NCBI GenBank assembly: GCA_052390495.1
Contig: JBQTGW010000219.1
Location: 1-64,000 of the forward strand
Direction: 5' to 3'
From: GCA-003244245 sp052390495
GTDB taxonomy: Bacteria > Actinomycetota > Actinomycetes > Mycobacteriales > Pseudonocardiaceae
Length of the DNA stretch: 64,000 nt
Below, piece after piece: positions 51,735 to 60,354 of this stretch. The notes beneath the pieces are model-generated. The model was not told the origin of the DNA. It searched no databases and saw only the letters and a list, made by a program, of their open reading frames with translations. How positions within the stretch are numbered: the stretch's first letter is position 1; each line of letters begins with the position of its first letter. The translations under genes and the position numbers were made by a program.

Positions 51735-52598
51735 ATGACCGCGACCACCCCTACCGCCGCCAACGTACTTCACACCGCCTACCAAAAATCCGTTGCGGCG
51801 TATTGGAACAACAACCAGCAGGATCCTGTCAACCTGCGGCTCGGCGAAGTCGATGGCCTATATCACCACCACTACGGGATCGGTGAGTACGAGCCGTCCG
51901 TGTTGGACGGCCCGAAGGACACCCGGGACGATCGGATCATCAACGAACTGCACCGGCTGGAGACAGCGCAGGCGAACCTGCTCCTCGACCACCTCGGCAA
52001 CATCTCGCCCAGTGACCGCTTGTTAGATGCCGGGTCCGGTCGGGGCGGCACCAGCTTCATGGCCGGCCAGCGCTTCGGTTGCCAGGTGGACGGGGTGACG
52101 ATCTCGGAATACCAGGTCGGGTTCGCCAACAACCAGGCCGAGCAACGGGGCGTGGCCGATCAGGTGAAGTTCCACTTCCGCAACATGCTGGACACCGGTT
52201 TCGAAACGGGATCGTGCCGGGGCATCTGGACCAACGAGACCACCATGTACGTGGACCTGTTCCAGCTTTTCGACGAGTTCTCCCGTCTACTGGAGTACGG
52301 CGGTCGCTATGTCTGCATCACCGGCTGCTACAACGATGTGACGGGTGGCCGGTCCAAGGCGGTCAGCCGGATCGACGAGCACTACACCTGCAACATCCAC
52401 CGCAGGAGTGACTACTTCAAGGCGCTGACGGCCCACAACCTCGTCCCGATCGACGTCATCAATCTGACCGCCCATACTATTCCGTACTGGGAACTGCGGG
52501 CGAAGTCCTCTGTGGCCACCGGGATCGAGGACCCGTTTCTGACGGCGTACCGCGAGGGCAGTTTCCACTACCTGCTCATCGCCGCAGATCGGATCTGA
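51735..52598 (+). CDS. Geranyl diphosphate 2-C-methyltransferase
   Basis: The 287-residue SAM-dependent enzyme has SDRLLDAGSGRGGTSFMAGQ (SAM loop), GLYHHHYGIGEYEPSVLDGP and GIWTNETTMYVDLFQLFDEF, closely following the GPP methyltransferase of 2-methylisoborneol clusters. It should make 2-methyl-GPP. ATG 51735 follows AAAGGAAG; a longer frame from 51651 is not used. In this window the expected partner, 2-MIB synthase, is absent and a geosmin synthase occupies its place. Confidence 0.9.
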   Translation: MTATTPTAANVLHTAYQKSVAAYWNNNQQDPVNLRLGEVDGLYHHHYGIGEYEPSVLDGPKDTRDDRIINELHRLETAQANLLLDHLGNISPSDRLLDAGSGRGGTSFMAGQRFGCQVDGVTISEYQVGFANNQAEQRGVADQVKFHFRNMLDTGFETGSCRGIWTNETTMYVDLFQLFDEFSRLLEYGGRYVCITGCYNDVTGGRSKAVSRIDEHYTCNIHRRSDYFKALTAHNLVPIDVINLTAHTIPYWELRAKSSVATGIEDPFLTAYREGSFHYLLIAADRI

Positions 52599-52621
52599 CC
52601 ATACTAAGGAGGTCCATCCCG

Positions 52622-53662
52622 ATGGCAGATGTTGAGGTGCTGACCACAGCTCGGTCAGCGCGCGAGGTACTGGCTTCGAGCCGTGACACCCTCGACCCTG
52701 CACTGCGCGCGGCGGTCAACACGCTCCCGGCCTCGATGCGACGCATTGTCACCTACCACTTCGGCTGGCGCGACGAGCAGGGCCACCCGGCGCAGGCCGA
52801 CGGTGGCAAGGCGCTGCGCCCCGCGCTGGTCCTGCTGAGCGCCCAGGCCGTCGGTGGTGTCCCGGCTGCGGCGGCACCGGCCGCGGTCGCGGTGGAGCTG
52901 GCGCACAACTTCTCACTGCTGCACGACGACGTGATGGACGGGGATATCACCCGCCGCCACCGCCCCACGGCGTGGAACGTGTTCGGCCGCAACGCGGCGA
53001 TCCTGGCCGGGGACGCGCTGCTGACGTTGGCCTTGGACGTACTCGCCGCCAGCGGGCACCCGGCCGCCATGGACGGGATCCGGACGCTCAACGCCGCGGT
53101 GCAGGATCTCTTGGAGGGTCAGAGCGCGGACCTAGCCTTCGAGCAGCGCGCGGAGATCGAGCTGGCCGAATGCCTGCGCATGGCAGAGGGAAAGACCGGT
53201 GCCCTGATTGAATGCGCCTGTGCGGTAGGCGCCTCATTCGGGGGTGGCAGCCCGGAGCAGGTCCAGTATCTGCGGGGCTTCGGAGCGCATCTGGGCTTGG
53301 CGTTCCAGCACGTGGACGATCTCCTGGGCATCTGGGGAGACCCGGCCGTGACCGGCAAGCCCGTCTACTCTGATCTGAGCAGCCGTAAGAAGTCCCTTCC
53401 GGTGATCGTCGCCTTGACCTCAGGTACCCCGGCCGGGTACGAGCTGGCCGCTCTCTACCACCGTGAACAGCCGTTATCCGACGCCGAGCTGACCCACGCC
53501 GCGGAACTGATCGACATCGCGGGTGGGCGGGCGTGGAGCCAGGCCCAGGCCGACGACCTGCTGGCAGCGGGGCTGATCAAGCTGGAGCTGGCCGGCCTCA
53601 CCGCCAGAGCGGCCGCGGAGCTGGGTGCGCTGGCCCGGCTGATCACTCGTCGCGACCACTGA
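52622..53662 (+). CDS. Polyprenyl diphosphate synthase of the encapsulin cluster
   Basis: The 346-residue trans-prenyltransferase has the first Asp-rich motif HDDVMDGD (DD at 102-103) and the second VDDLLGIWGD (232-240), plus GGKALRPALVLLSAQA. AGGAGG lies 10 nt before ATG 52622. It should supply GPP or FPP to the neighbouring enzymes. Homologues beside family 2 encapsulins are annotated as encapsulin cargo polyprenyl transferases. A flexible N-terminus of about 25 residues could hold a loading signal, by inference. Confidence 0.9.
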   Translation: MADVEVLTTARSAREVLASSRDTLDPALRAAVNTLPASMRRIVTYHFGWRDEQGHPAQADGGKALRPALVLLSAQAVGGVPAAAAPAAVAVELAHNFSLLHDDVMDGDITRRHRPTAWNVFGRNAAILAGDALLTLALDVLAASGHPAAMDGIRTLNAAVQDLLEGQSADLAFEQRAEIELAECLRMAEGKTGALIECACAVGASFGGGSPEQVQYLRGFGAHLGLAFQHVDDLLGIWGDPAVTGKPVYSDLSSRKKSLPVIVALTSGTPAGYELAALYHREQPLSDAELTHAAELIDIAGGRAWSQAQADDLLAAGLIKLELAGLTARAAAELGALARLITRRDH

Positions 53663-53794
53663 ACCGACCGGGATCGATGACTCCTGGCTCGACGGCGCGC
53701 CATAGTGTGCCTGTACCCGGTGCCCGAGTGCGGTGAGCTCGCCGATCTGCGCATCGCTCAGACAGGGCTGTTCGGCGTCCGCAGGCTGCGCCGA

Positions 53795-55144
53795 TCAGGG
53801 TGGCGGAGACAGGGCCGCCAGGTATCGGATCGCGGAGATACTCGGCAGGAAGCAGTAGGCGCCACCGCGGGTCGTGACGAAGCGGGAGAAACCACGGAGG
53901 ATCACGGCGCCGCCAGGGCGCGGTATCACGAACCTCCCTCTCCCCGCTGCTACGTCGCCAAGTAGGGGATCCTTGGTGCCGCGGAGCCCGGCAGTGAACC
54001 TCCAGCCGTTGGCCCACTCGGACATCAGGAACTCGAACTGATCGCGCAGGCTGGCTCCGATGAACAGGCCGAGTAGGCCCCGCGCATGGCCGTCGCGGGG
54101 ATTTTCGGGATCGTACGGTGGTCCATACGGAATCCCACGCCGAACGATTCGGCGCCGATGACCCCCGTCAGCCACGACTCGTTGCCCGCGGGGGTACATC
54201 CGACGCACGTGCGATCCGATCGGACACCGGTAACCACGTTCGTCGCCGTCATCACCGACGTAGTCGAAGTCGTTCAGCGATTCGGGCGGGATTGGCGGGT
54301 TCGGTGTGTCGGTGTCAGGTGAGAGGACCAGCGGCATGCCATTGCGCCATCGTCCACACAACTTGGCCGCAATGAGTTCCTCCGACAACCCCGTCCGAGC
54401 CCCTTGTGACCTGAGGAACTCCGTGAAGCCGTCGACATCCTGTTCGAGCACCCGGAACGCGGCGAAGCTGCCGTTGGTTCCCAACTCCAGTGGCTCAGGC
54501 GCCGGAGCGCTGAAGCCGTCGTGCTGACTGGGATATCCGAGCAAAAACTCTCCGACCGAGGCTCGCGGCAGACTATCCGGCAGCCCGGAAAGCGGGACAC
54601 CCTCAATGGTGGGCTGGGACAATCCGTCGACATAGCCGAAATGCACGGTATTGGTGGGCAACCACGCACCGTCATAACGCCCGATCTCAACACAACCGGC
54701 GTACCACGCGTGCTCCAGTAGCTTCGTCGTGGACTCAAGCACCTCAGCCGACTGAGCGAACAGTGACAGCAGCAGATGCGGGCTCGATCCCGTCAGCCAC
54801 GGCAGCCACCGGTCGGGAGCGCTGGCACCGACGTCGCCTACCCTGGCCGCGCTGGCCACTGCGCCCTCCGCGAACTCCTGAGGAAAGCTGGCGAGATGTT
54901 CGGGCGGCACCCCCAGCGCCACCAGGCCCGGAAAGGTAATACCCAGGTTGACACAAGAATCCGGCTTCACCGTCCAGGGCGCAGCGCTGGTAACGGAGGG
55001 AGCTGCCGGATCATTTCCCCCCAGCGTGGCGAGGAACCCCCTAGCAGCACTCGGCGCACGCACGTTCAAACCCAGATATCTGGCCACGGGCATCGTGTAG
55101 CCACGCAGTATGATGCCCTGCACGTCCCCCAGGTCGACGGCCAT
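53795..55144 (-). CDS. DyP-type heme peroxidase
   Basis: The 449-residue peroxidase has the DyP motif HFGYVDGLSQPTIEG (catalytic Asp), RCPIGSHVRRMYPRG (proximal His) and RRGIPYGPPYD, and FIGASLRDQFEFLMSEWANG. It has no Tat or Sec signal and no family 1 encapsulin-type C-terminal tag. It is the last gene of an operon with a small partner protein and a sigma factor, 21 nt and 40 nt apart. Substrate unknown. Confidence 0.9.
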   Translation of the reverse strand: MAVDLGDVQGIILRGYTMPVARYLGLNVRAPSAARGFLATLGGNDPAAPSVTSAAPWTVKPDSCVNLGITFPGLVALGVPPEHLASFPQEFAEGAVASAARVGDVGASAPDRWLPWLTGSSPHLLLSLFAQSAEVLESTTKLLEHAWYAGCVEIGRYDGAWLPTNTVHFGYVDGLSQPTIEGVPLSGLPDSLPRASVGEFLLGYPSQHDGFSAPAPEPLELGTNGSFAAFRVLEQDVDGFTEFLRSQGARTGLSEELIAAKLCGRWRNGMPLVLSPDTDTPNPPIPPESLNDFDYVGDDGDERGYRCPIGSHVRRMYPRGQRVVADGGHRRRIVRRGIPYGPPYDPENPRDGHARGLLGLFIGASLRDQFEFLMSEWANGWRFTAGLRGTKDPLLGDVAAGRGRFVIPRPGGAVILRGFSRFVTTRGGAYCFLPSISAIRYLAALSPPP

Positions 55145-55165
55145 AGCCGCATCCCTTTCTCGACG

Positions 55166-55621
55166 TTACCTACCGCCAATCATATCGAGGACATCGAACA
55201 CAGTGGTGTCGGGATAGGCACTGTAGAAATTTCCCACAGACCGAAGATCGCCAGCTCGGATATAATCCAGAAACTCCTGCCGATAGGTCTGTACTGGCAG
55301 CGGCGGAGCGTCCGCCACATGGACGAGGAGAGCATTGAAGATGTCACCGATTACATTGACGAAATCATTGATGTACGTCTCGAAGTCACCATCGTATGTT
55401 GTGATCACCAGGAGCTGCTGGGCATCCTCAAGAAACGCGAATCTGGCGAAGTGCACGGTGCCGATCTCGTTGAGGGCAATGACGATCGGATTTTTATCGT
55501 CCGGGACGGACTGCAGTGTCTCGACAGCGTGGCGGAGTTCAGTCCAGGACTCCGTGCTCTTCGCTTTCATCACCAACGTCAGTGGATTCTGGATCGGCTG
55601 CGACGGCAGTGGCTCGGTCAT
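55166..55621 (-). CDS. Small DyP-associated protein
   Basis: The 151-residue protein contains VIALNEIGTVHFARFAFLED and QLLVITTYDGDFETYINDFV, a pair of segments often fused to or next to DyP-type peroxidases and likely a ferredoxin-like alpha/beta fold. No cofactor motif is seen. It sits between the sigma factor and DyP genes and probably partners the peroxidase. Confidence 0.65.
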   Translation of the reverse strand: MTEPLPSQPIQNPLTLVMKAKSTESWTELRHAVETLQSVPDDKNPIVIALNEIGTVHFARFAFLEDAQQLLVITTYDGDFETYINDFVNVIGDIFNALLVHVADAPPLPVQTYRQEFLDYIRAGDLRSVGNFYSAYPDTTVFDVLDMIGGR

Positions 55622-55661
55622 GGCATCTCCATATTTTTCGTTGGTCTAACAGAGCGTCCAG

Positions 55662-56282
55662 TCAGGCTCCCAGCCCGATACCATGTTCATCGAGCCTGAG
55701 CCGCAACTGTTTCAGCGCCCGTGCACGGGTGGGGCCGATACCGCCCGGCGAGATTCCGGCGGTGCGGGCAACCTCGATGTACGGGCAAGGATTGTCGGTG
55801 AACAGCGCCCGCAGGAGAGTCCGCCGCAGCGGCGGCAGTTCGGCCACCAGGCGCCACAGCGCCCGCTTCAGGTCGCCGTCGATGACCCGCTGCTCGGGGC
55901 CAACGCCGGGGTCGGCCACGTTGTCGGCCACCACATCCGCGAGGATCGGCGCGTGCTTGGCCTGCTGGCGCAGGATGTGCAGACACTCCCGGCGGGCGGT
56001 GGTGGCCAACCACCCGGCCAGCCGATCGGGGAACTGCACTCGGTGGGCGTTCTCCGCCAACCGCAGCCAGGTCATCTGCACTGCGTCAAGCACGTCGGCG
56101 TCCTGTAGTCGAAACGACCGCACCGTCGCGTAGACGACATTGCTGTACCGGCGCACGATCTCCTCCCAGGCGCCCGAGTCGCCGTGGCGTGCCCTGGACA
56201 GGAGGTCGTCGACGCTCCCCGGCGCGGGTGGCGCGTCGTCGTCTCGGGCGCTCTCCCGGTGGCACTGCTTCGTCACGATCAT
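55662..56282 (-). CDS. Sigma-70 family (ECF-like) sigma factor
   Basis: The 206-residue protein shows region 2 (EEIVRRYSNVVYATVRSFRL, VLDAVQMTWLRLAENAHRVQ) and region 4 (LPPLRRTLLRALFTDNPCPY, ISPGGIGPTRARALKQLR). It is the first gene of the DyP operon and diverges from a TetR regulator. No anti-sigma gene is adjacent, so control may be transcriptional through the heptamer repeats upstream. Confidence 0.88.
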   Translation of the reverse strand: MIVTKQCHRESARDDDAPPAPGSVDDLLSRARHGDSGAWEEIVRRYSNVVYATVRSFRLQDADVLDAVQMTWLRLAENAHRVQFPDRLAGWLATTARRECLHILRQQAKHAPILADVVADNVADPGVGPEQRVIDGDLKRALWRLVAELPPLRRTLLRALFTDNPCPYIEVARTAGISPGGIGPTRARALKQLRLRLDEHGIGLGA

Positions 56283-56319
56283 GCCAACTCCTCCCCGTGA
56301 TGTACATTGCTAACCAAAT

Positions 56320-56347
56320 ATACGTAGTACGTAACACGTAACACGTA
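56320..56347. repeat. Heptamer repeats (ATACGTA, GTACGTA, ACACGTA, ACACGTA)
   Basis: Four 7-nt units sharing xxACGTA run head to tail, starting 38 nt from the sigma factor start, in the gap between it and the TetR gene. A 7-bp period does not match a helical turn. They are the best candidate operator array for the TetR protein. Confidence 0.75.
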
Positions 56348-56393
56348 CGATGGCAGGGATCGCCTGGAGTTGCTATCACCCTATCGGGTGTAA

Positions 56394-56410
56394 GTGTACG
56401 TTGTACGTGT
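56394..56410. promoter_or_regulatory. Second ACGT repeat: TGTACGT twice, then GT
   Basis: TGTACGT occurs at 56395 and again at 56402, and TACGTGT at 56404-56410 is the complement of the ACACGTA units at 56334. It lies 40 nt before the TetR TTG start. With the array at 56320 it forms a split, partly inverted operator. Confidence 0.65.
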
Positions 56411-56450
56411 GCTGCCGCGTCTCTAGCAGCGAGCTAGGAAAGGATCACTG

Positions 56451-57197
56451 TTGACCGACCAGCCGAACGCCTCTCGTACCCGCAGCGACCGATCGACCTG
56501 GGTCGGGGTCGACCCCAGCGAGGACGCCACGCGGCCGCCGCCACTGACCCGACCCCGGATCGTGCGTGCTGCGCTGCGCCTCGTCGACGACCGGGACCTC
56601 GCCGCTCTGACCATGCGAGCGCTGGCCACCGAGCTCAAGGTCTCGCCGATGGCCCTGTACAACCACGTGCACGACAAGGAAGAGTTGCTCGACCTCATGC
56701 TCGACCTCGTCCTGGGCGAGGTCGACCGCTCAGCCACCGAAGGGGACTGGCTGGCCCAGTTACGGGCCCTGGTGTGCAGCTTCCATCAGGCGTTGTCCGC
56801 TCATCAACAACTGGCCCAGGTTTACAGCACGCGGATAAGGCTCGGACCCAACGGTCTATCGATCATGGAACGGTTTGTCGGGCTTCTTCTCCAAGCCGGC
56901 TTCTCCCGGCGTGACGCCGCCGACGCCCTGTTAGTCTTCTTCACCTTCACCGTTGGCATCCACCAAATGGGTAGCATCGCGCCCTTCCCCGGTGCTGCAC
57001 CCCAGGATGAGGCCGAGTACTACCTAGCACTGCCCCGCGAGCAGATCCCCGCCATCCTGGCCGTGAGTCCCCACCTCGGTGGTGCGCACCAGCCGGGCGT
57101 CTTCGAGTACGGCCTCGACACGCTGCTCACCGGTCTGCACAACAAACTCCAGACCGGCGAGGCCCAGCGGGAAGATAGGCAAGATGACACGTCATGA
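56451..57197 (+). CDS. TetR-family transcriptional regulator
   Basis: The 248-residue protein starts at TTG 56451 behind GAAAGGA. The helix-turn-helix is MRALATELKVSPMALYNHVH, followed by a TetR_C-type ligand domain (LAQLRALVCSFHQALSAHQQ). It diverges from the sigma-DyP operon across two ACGT repeat blocks. It converges with narI, 12 nt apart. Ligand unknown. Confidence 0.9.
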   Translation: MTDQPNASRTRSDRSTWVGVDPSEDATRPPPLTRPRIVRAALRLVDDRDLAALTMRALATELKVSPMALYNHVHDKEELLDLMLDLVLGEVDRSATEGDWLAQLRALVCSFHQALSAHQQLAQVYSTRIRLGPNGLSIMERFVGLLLQAGFSRRDAADALLVFFTFTVGIHQMGSIAPFPGAAPQDEAEYYLALPREQIPAILAVSPHLGGAHQPGVFEYGLDTLLTGLHNKLQTGEAQREDRQDDTS

Positions 57198-57209
57198 GTG
57201 CACCACCCG

Positions 57210-57947
57210 CTATCGGCGTGAGCCAGACGATGCAGGCTGCTCCCAGGCCCGCGCGTAGCGGCGCGCACCAGGCTGGGTGTCCCGGCTGCGATAGACCACA
57301 TACGGGCGTGTCAGGTAGCCCAGCGGTGCACTGAACACGTGCACCAGGCGGGTGTAAGGCCAGATTGCCAGCAGGGCCAGCACGACGAGGTTGTGCAGCT
57401 GGAAGCTGATCGGGATACCGACCATCAGTTCCGGTTGCGGATGAATCGTGAACAGGCTGCGGAACCACGGCGACACCGTCTCGCGGTAGTTGTAACCGCC
57501 ACCGATCAGATTGCTGCCAACGGTATTGAGCATCCCGGTGCCGATCGCGGCGGTCAGGAGCAGGTACATGACCTTGTCATTGACGGTGGTGGCCTGGCGG
57601 ACCGCCACCACGGTGAACCGCCGGTAGAGCAGGATTGCCAGTCCGACGACCGTGGCCAGGCCAGACAACGTGCCGAAGGACACCGACATTAAGTGGTAGG
57701 CAGAATCGGACACGCCGAGCGCCGCGGTCCAGCTCGCGGGAATCATGATTCCGAGCACGTGCCCAAAGAGCACCGCCAGCAGCCCGAAGTGGAACAACGG
57801 GCCACCCAGCCGCAGCAACCTGCTCTCGTGAAGTTGGGAGGACCGGGTGGTCCAGCCGAACTGGTCGTGGCGGTATCGCCAGATGTGGCCGACTACAAAT
57901 GAGGTGAACGCCACGTATGGCACGGTCATCCACAGCAAGGTGGTCAT
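57210..57947 (-). CDS. narI: Respiratory nitrate reductase gamma subunit NarI
   Basis: The 245-residue membrane subunit holds heme b and passes quinol electrons to NarH. About five hydrophobic helices are seen, with FVVGHIWRYRHDQFGW, FHFGLLAVLFGHVLGIMIPA and FQLHNLVVLALLAIWPYTRL bearing candidate heme His. Last gene of narGHJI; overlaps narJ by 4 nt. Confidence 0.94.
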   Translation of the reverse strand: MTTLLWMTVPYVAFTSFVVGHIWRYRHDQFGWTTRSSQLHESRLLRLGGPLFHFGLLAVLFGHVLGIMIPASWTAALGVSDSAYHLMSVSFGTLSGLATVVGLAILLYRRFTVVAVRQATTVNDKVMYLLLTAAIGTGMLNTVGSNLIGGGYNYRETVSPWFRSLFTIHPQPELMVGIPISFQLHNLVVLALLAIWPYTRLVHVFSAPLGYLTRPYVVYRSRDTQPGARRYARAWEQPASSGSRR

Positions 57948-58648
57948 CGGCGTCCGCCCATCATCGTCGGGTCCATCGCGAACGGCTCCAGGCCCACTTC
58001 CTCATCAGGCGGCCCCTGCGCGGCCAGTTCGGCTATCCGACGCCGGTCGGCGGTACCCAGCGCCGGCAGAGTGGCACACACCGCGTCGAGCACAGCCAGA
58101 TAGGGCGACCCACACTCCTGCAGGGAGAGCCTCAGCAATTCCATGACCGGTCGATGCTCGACCAGCAGCCGTCGACCGGCCTGTGGGTCGACAGTCGCCG
58201 CGAACTCCAGCACCACCGCCAGATGGTCAGGCAGCTCGTGCTCACCCAACGTGACACCCGCGCTGCGATAGGCGTGCTTGAACCGCAGCAATGCCATGCC
58301 ACGTTTGCGAGTGTCCCCGAAGGCGTAATAGCTCAGATGCAGGCAATTACGACGTCGCAGGTCAAAGGTCTCCACATAGTGCGCGGCCAACTCCATCGGC
58401 GGAGTGTGGCGCACGTGGTGTACGAACGACACCAGTATCGGGCCCGCTGGCGCGGGCAGCGCTGCGGCCCCCGCGTGCAGCTCGTCGAGCATGTCCATGG
58501 TCTGCTGGGTCGGGTAGTCCAGCAGCAACGCGGCGATCCGCCACACCAGACACAGATCCCGCTCGGCACGCTCTTCGGAAATACTTGGGCGATGACCTTC
58601 ATCGGTGGGTGCCTCGGGCTTTCGGCGGCCCAGCCAGGCCGGGCTCAT
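57944..58648 (-). CDS. narJ: Nitrate reductase molybdenum cofactor assembly chaperone NarJ
   Basis: The 234-residue all-helical chaperone has LCLVWRIAALLLDYPTQQTM and FVHHVRHTPPMELAAHYVET followed by FDLRRRNCLHLSYYAFGDTR, the NarJ core. It inserts the Mo cofactor into NarG before membrane docking and is not part of the final enzyme. It overlaps narH and narI by 4 nt each. Confidence 0.94.
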   Translation of the reverse strand: MSPAWLGRRKPEAPTDEGHRPSISEERAERDLCLVWRIAALLLDYPTQQTMDMLDELHAGAAALPAPAGPILVSFVHHVRHTPPMELAAHYVETFDLRRRNCLHLSYYAFGDTRKRGMALLRFKHAYRSAGVTLGEHELPDHLAVVLEFAATVDPQAGRRLLVEHRPVMELLRLSLQECGSPYLAVLDAVCATLPALGTADRRRIAELAAQGPPDEEVGLEPFAMDPTMMGGRR

Positions 58649-60354
58649 CGGGTGGGCTCCGCCGCGTGCTCTGGGTCGGGCACTGCGTCCAATGTACCGT
58701 TACTATTCTGGGCTTCGTTGCTACTCTGGGTGCCGTTACCATTTTGGGCGCTGGGAAAGAGGCCGTTCGTACGCTTGCCATCCCAGTTGAGCAGGTTGAT
58801 CCGACTTCCTTTGTCCGCGGGCGCCGCTGCACCGTTACCGTCGGCCGGCTGCTGCGTCAGGTGGAACTTGTCGTCCATGACATCGAAGGCGGTCATACCC
58901 GGCCCGCCGTCGGAGTCCAGGCTGCACCCGGTGGCCAGGGCGTCCAGCCGGTGCGCGTCCGAGCCGGCTGCGCTGGGGATGACGTAGCGCTCGTCGTACT
59001 TCGCGATGGCCAGCAGCCGGTACATCGCCTCGATCTCAGCCGGCGTCAGACGCACCGCCTCGGCGATCTCCGGTCGCAGCTGCTCCCCGAGGTTGACCCG
59101 CCGCATGTGCGCGCGCATAGCGGCCAACCGCTGCAGGGCAGCGCGCACCGGCCCGACATCGCCTGCGGTGAACAGCTCGGCCAGGTACTCCACCGGGATA
59201 CGCAGCGCATCGATCGCGCCGAACAGATTGTCGGCGTCCTCGCCGTCATGTCCGGTGCTCGCCAGCACGTCCACCACCGGGGACAGTGGTGGTATGTACC
59301 AGACCATCGGCATGGTTCGGTACTCCGGATGCAGCGGCAGCGCCACCTGGTATTCCACAATCAACTTGTAGATCGGAGAAGCCTGCGCGGCCTCGATCCA
59401 CTCCTGGGAGATACCGGTTCGCTCGGCCTCGGCCACCACGCGCGGGTCGTGCGGGTTGAGGAAAACGCCCAGCTGCGACGGGTAGAGGTCCTTCTCGTCG
59501 CGCACGGAAGCCGCGGCCAGCACCGCGTCCGGGTCGTAGAGCACCACTCCGATGTAGCGCAGCCGCCCAACGCAGGTTTCCGAACAGACCGTGGGCATGC
59601 CCACCTCCACTCGCGGGTAACAAAACGTGCACTTCTCCGCTTTGCCGGTCTTGTGGTTGAAGTAGATCTTCTTGTAAGGGCACCCCGTGACACACTGCCG
59701 CCACCCGCGGCAGCGATCCTGGTCGACCAGCACGATGCCGTCCTCACTGCGCTTGTAGATCGCGCCGGACGGGCAGGACGCCGCACAGGACGGGTTGAGG
59801 CAGTGCTCACAGATCCGCGGCAAGTAGAACATGAAGGTCTGTTCGAACTCCAGCTTCACCTTGTCGGACAACTTGGCCAGCAATGGGTCGCGCCCGATCT
59901 GCTCGGGGCCGCCGCCCAGGTCGTCGTCCCAGTTGGCGCCCCAGGTGATTGCGGTGTCTTCGCCGGTGATCAGTGACTTGGGCCGGGCCACCGGTGTGGT
60001 GTCCGACGGCGGTGCGGTCAACAGGTTGTCGTAGTCGTAGGTCCACGGTTCGTAGTAGTCAGCCACTTTCGGTAGTTCGGGGTTGGCGAAGATGTTCAGC
60101 AGCCGCTTGAGCCGCGAACCCGAGCGCAAGGTGAGCCGACCGCGCTTGGTCAGCGTCCAGCCACCCTTCCACCGCTGTTGATCCTGGTACTGCCGCGGAT
60201 ACCCCTGCCCGGGTCTGGTCTCCACATTGTTGAACCACACGTACTCGACGCCACCACGGTTGGTCCAGGCCTGTTTGCAGGTGACGCTGCAGGTGTGGCA
60301 GCCGATGCATTTGTCCAGGTTCATCACCATGGCCAGCTGTGCCATGACTCTCAT
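58645..60354 (-). CDS. narH: Respiratory nitrate reductase beta subunit NarH
   Basis: The 569-residue iron-sulfur subunit carries four cluster motifs: CIGCHTCSVTCKQAW, CEHCLNPSCAASCPSGAIY, CRGWRQCVTGCPYKK and CTFCYPRVEVGMPTVCSETC. The Trp in CRGW is the position that makes one cluster 3Fe-4S in NarH. The last 60 or so residues form an Asn/Gly/Ser-rich tail beyond the usual end. It relays electrons from NarI to NarG. It starts within the narG stop (TGATG). Confidence 0.95.
   Translation of the reverse strand: MRVMAQLAMVMNLDKCIGCHTCSVTCKQAWTNRGGVEYVWFNNVETRPGQGYPRQYQDQQRWKGGWTLTKRGRLTLRSGSRLKRLLNIFANPELPKVADYYEPWTYDYDNLLTAPPSDTTPVARPKSLITGEDTAITWGANWDDDLGGGPEQIGRDPLLAKLSDKVKLEFEQTFMFYLPRICEHCLNPSCAASCPSGAIYKRSEDGIVLVDQDRCRGWRQCVTGCPYKKIYFNHKTGKAEKCTFCYPRVEVGMPTVCSETCVGRLRYIGVVLYDPDAVLAAASVRDEKDLYPSQLGVFLNPHDPRVVAEAERTGISQEWIEAAQASPIYKLIVEYQVALPLHPEYRTMPMVWYIPPLSPVVDVLASTGHDGEDADNLFGAIDALRIPVEYLAELFTAGDVGPVRAALQRLAAMRAHMRRVNLGEQLRPEIAEAVRLTPAEIEAMYRLLAIAKYDERYVIPSAAGSDAHRLDALATGCSLDSDGGPGMTAFDVMDDKFHLTQQPADGNGAAAPADKGSRINLLNWDGKRTNGLFPSAQNGNGTQSSNEAQNSNGTLDAVPDPEHAAEPTR

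Noticed and set aside
53795..55144. DyP peroxidase as cargo of the nearby encapsulin
   Set aside because: DyP is classic cargo of family 1 encapsulins via a short C-terminal tag. Here the shell is family 2B, the DyP C-terminus (YLAALSPPP) has no such tag, and the gene is in a separate convergent operon.
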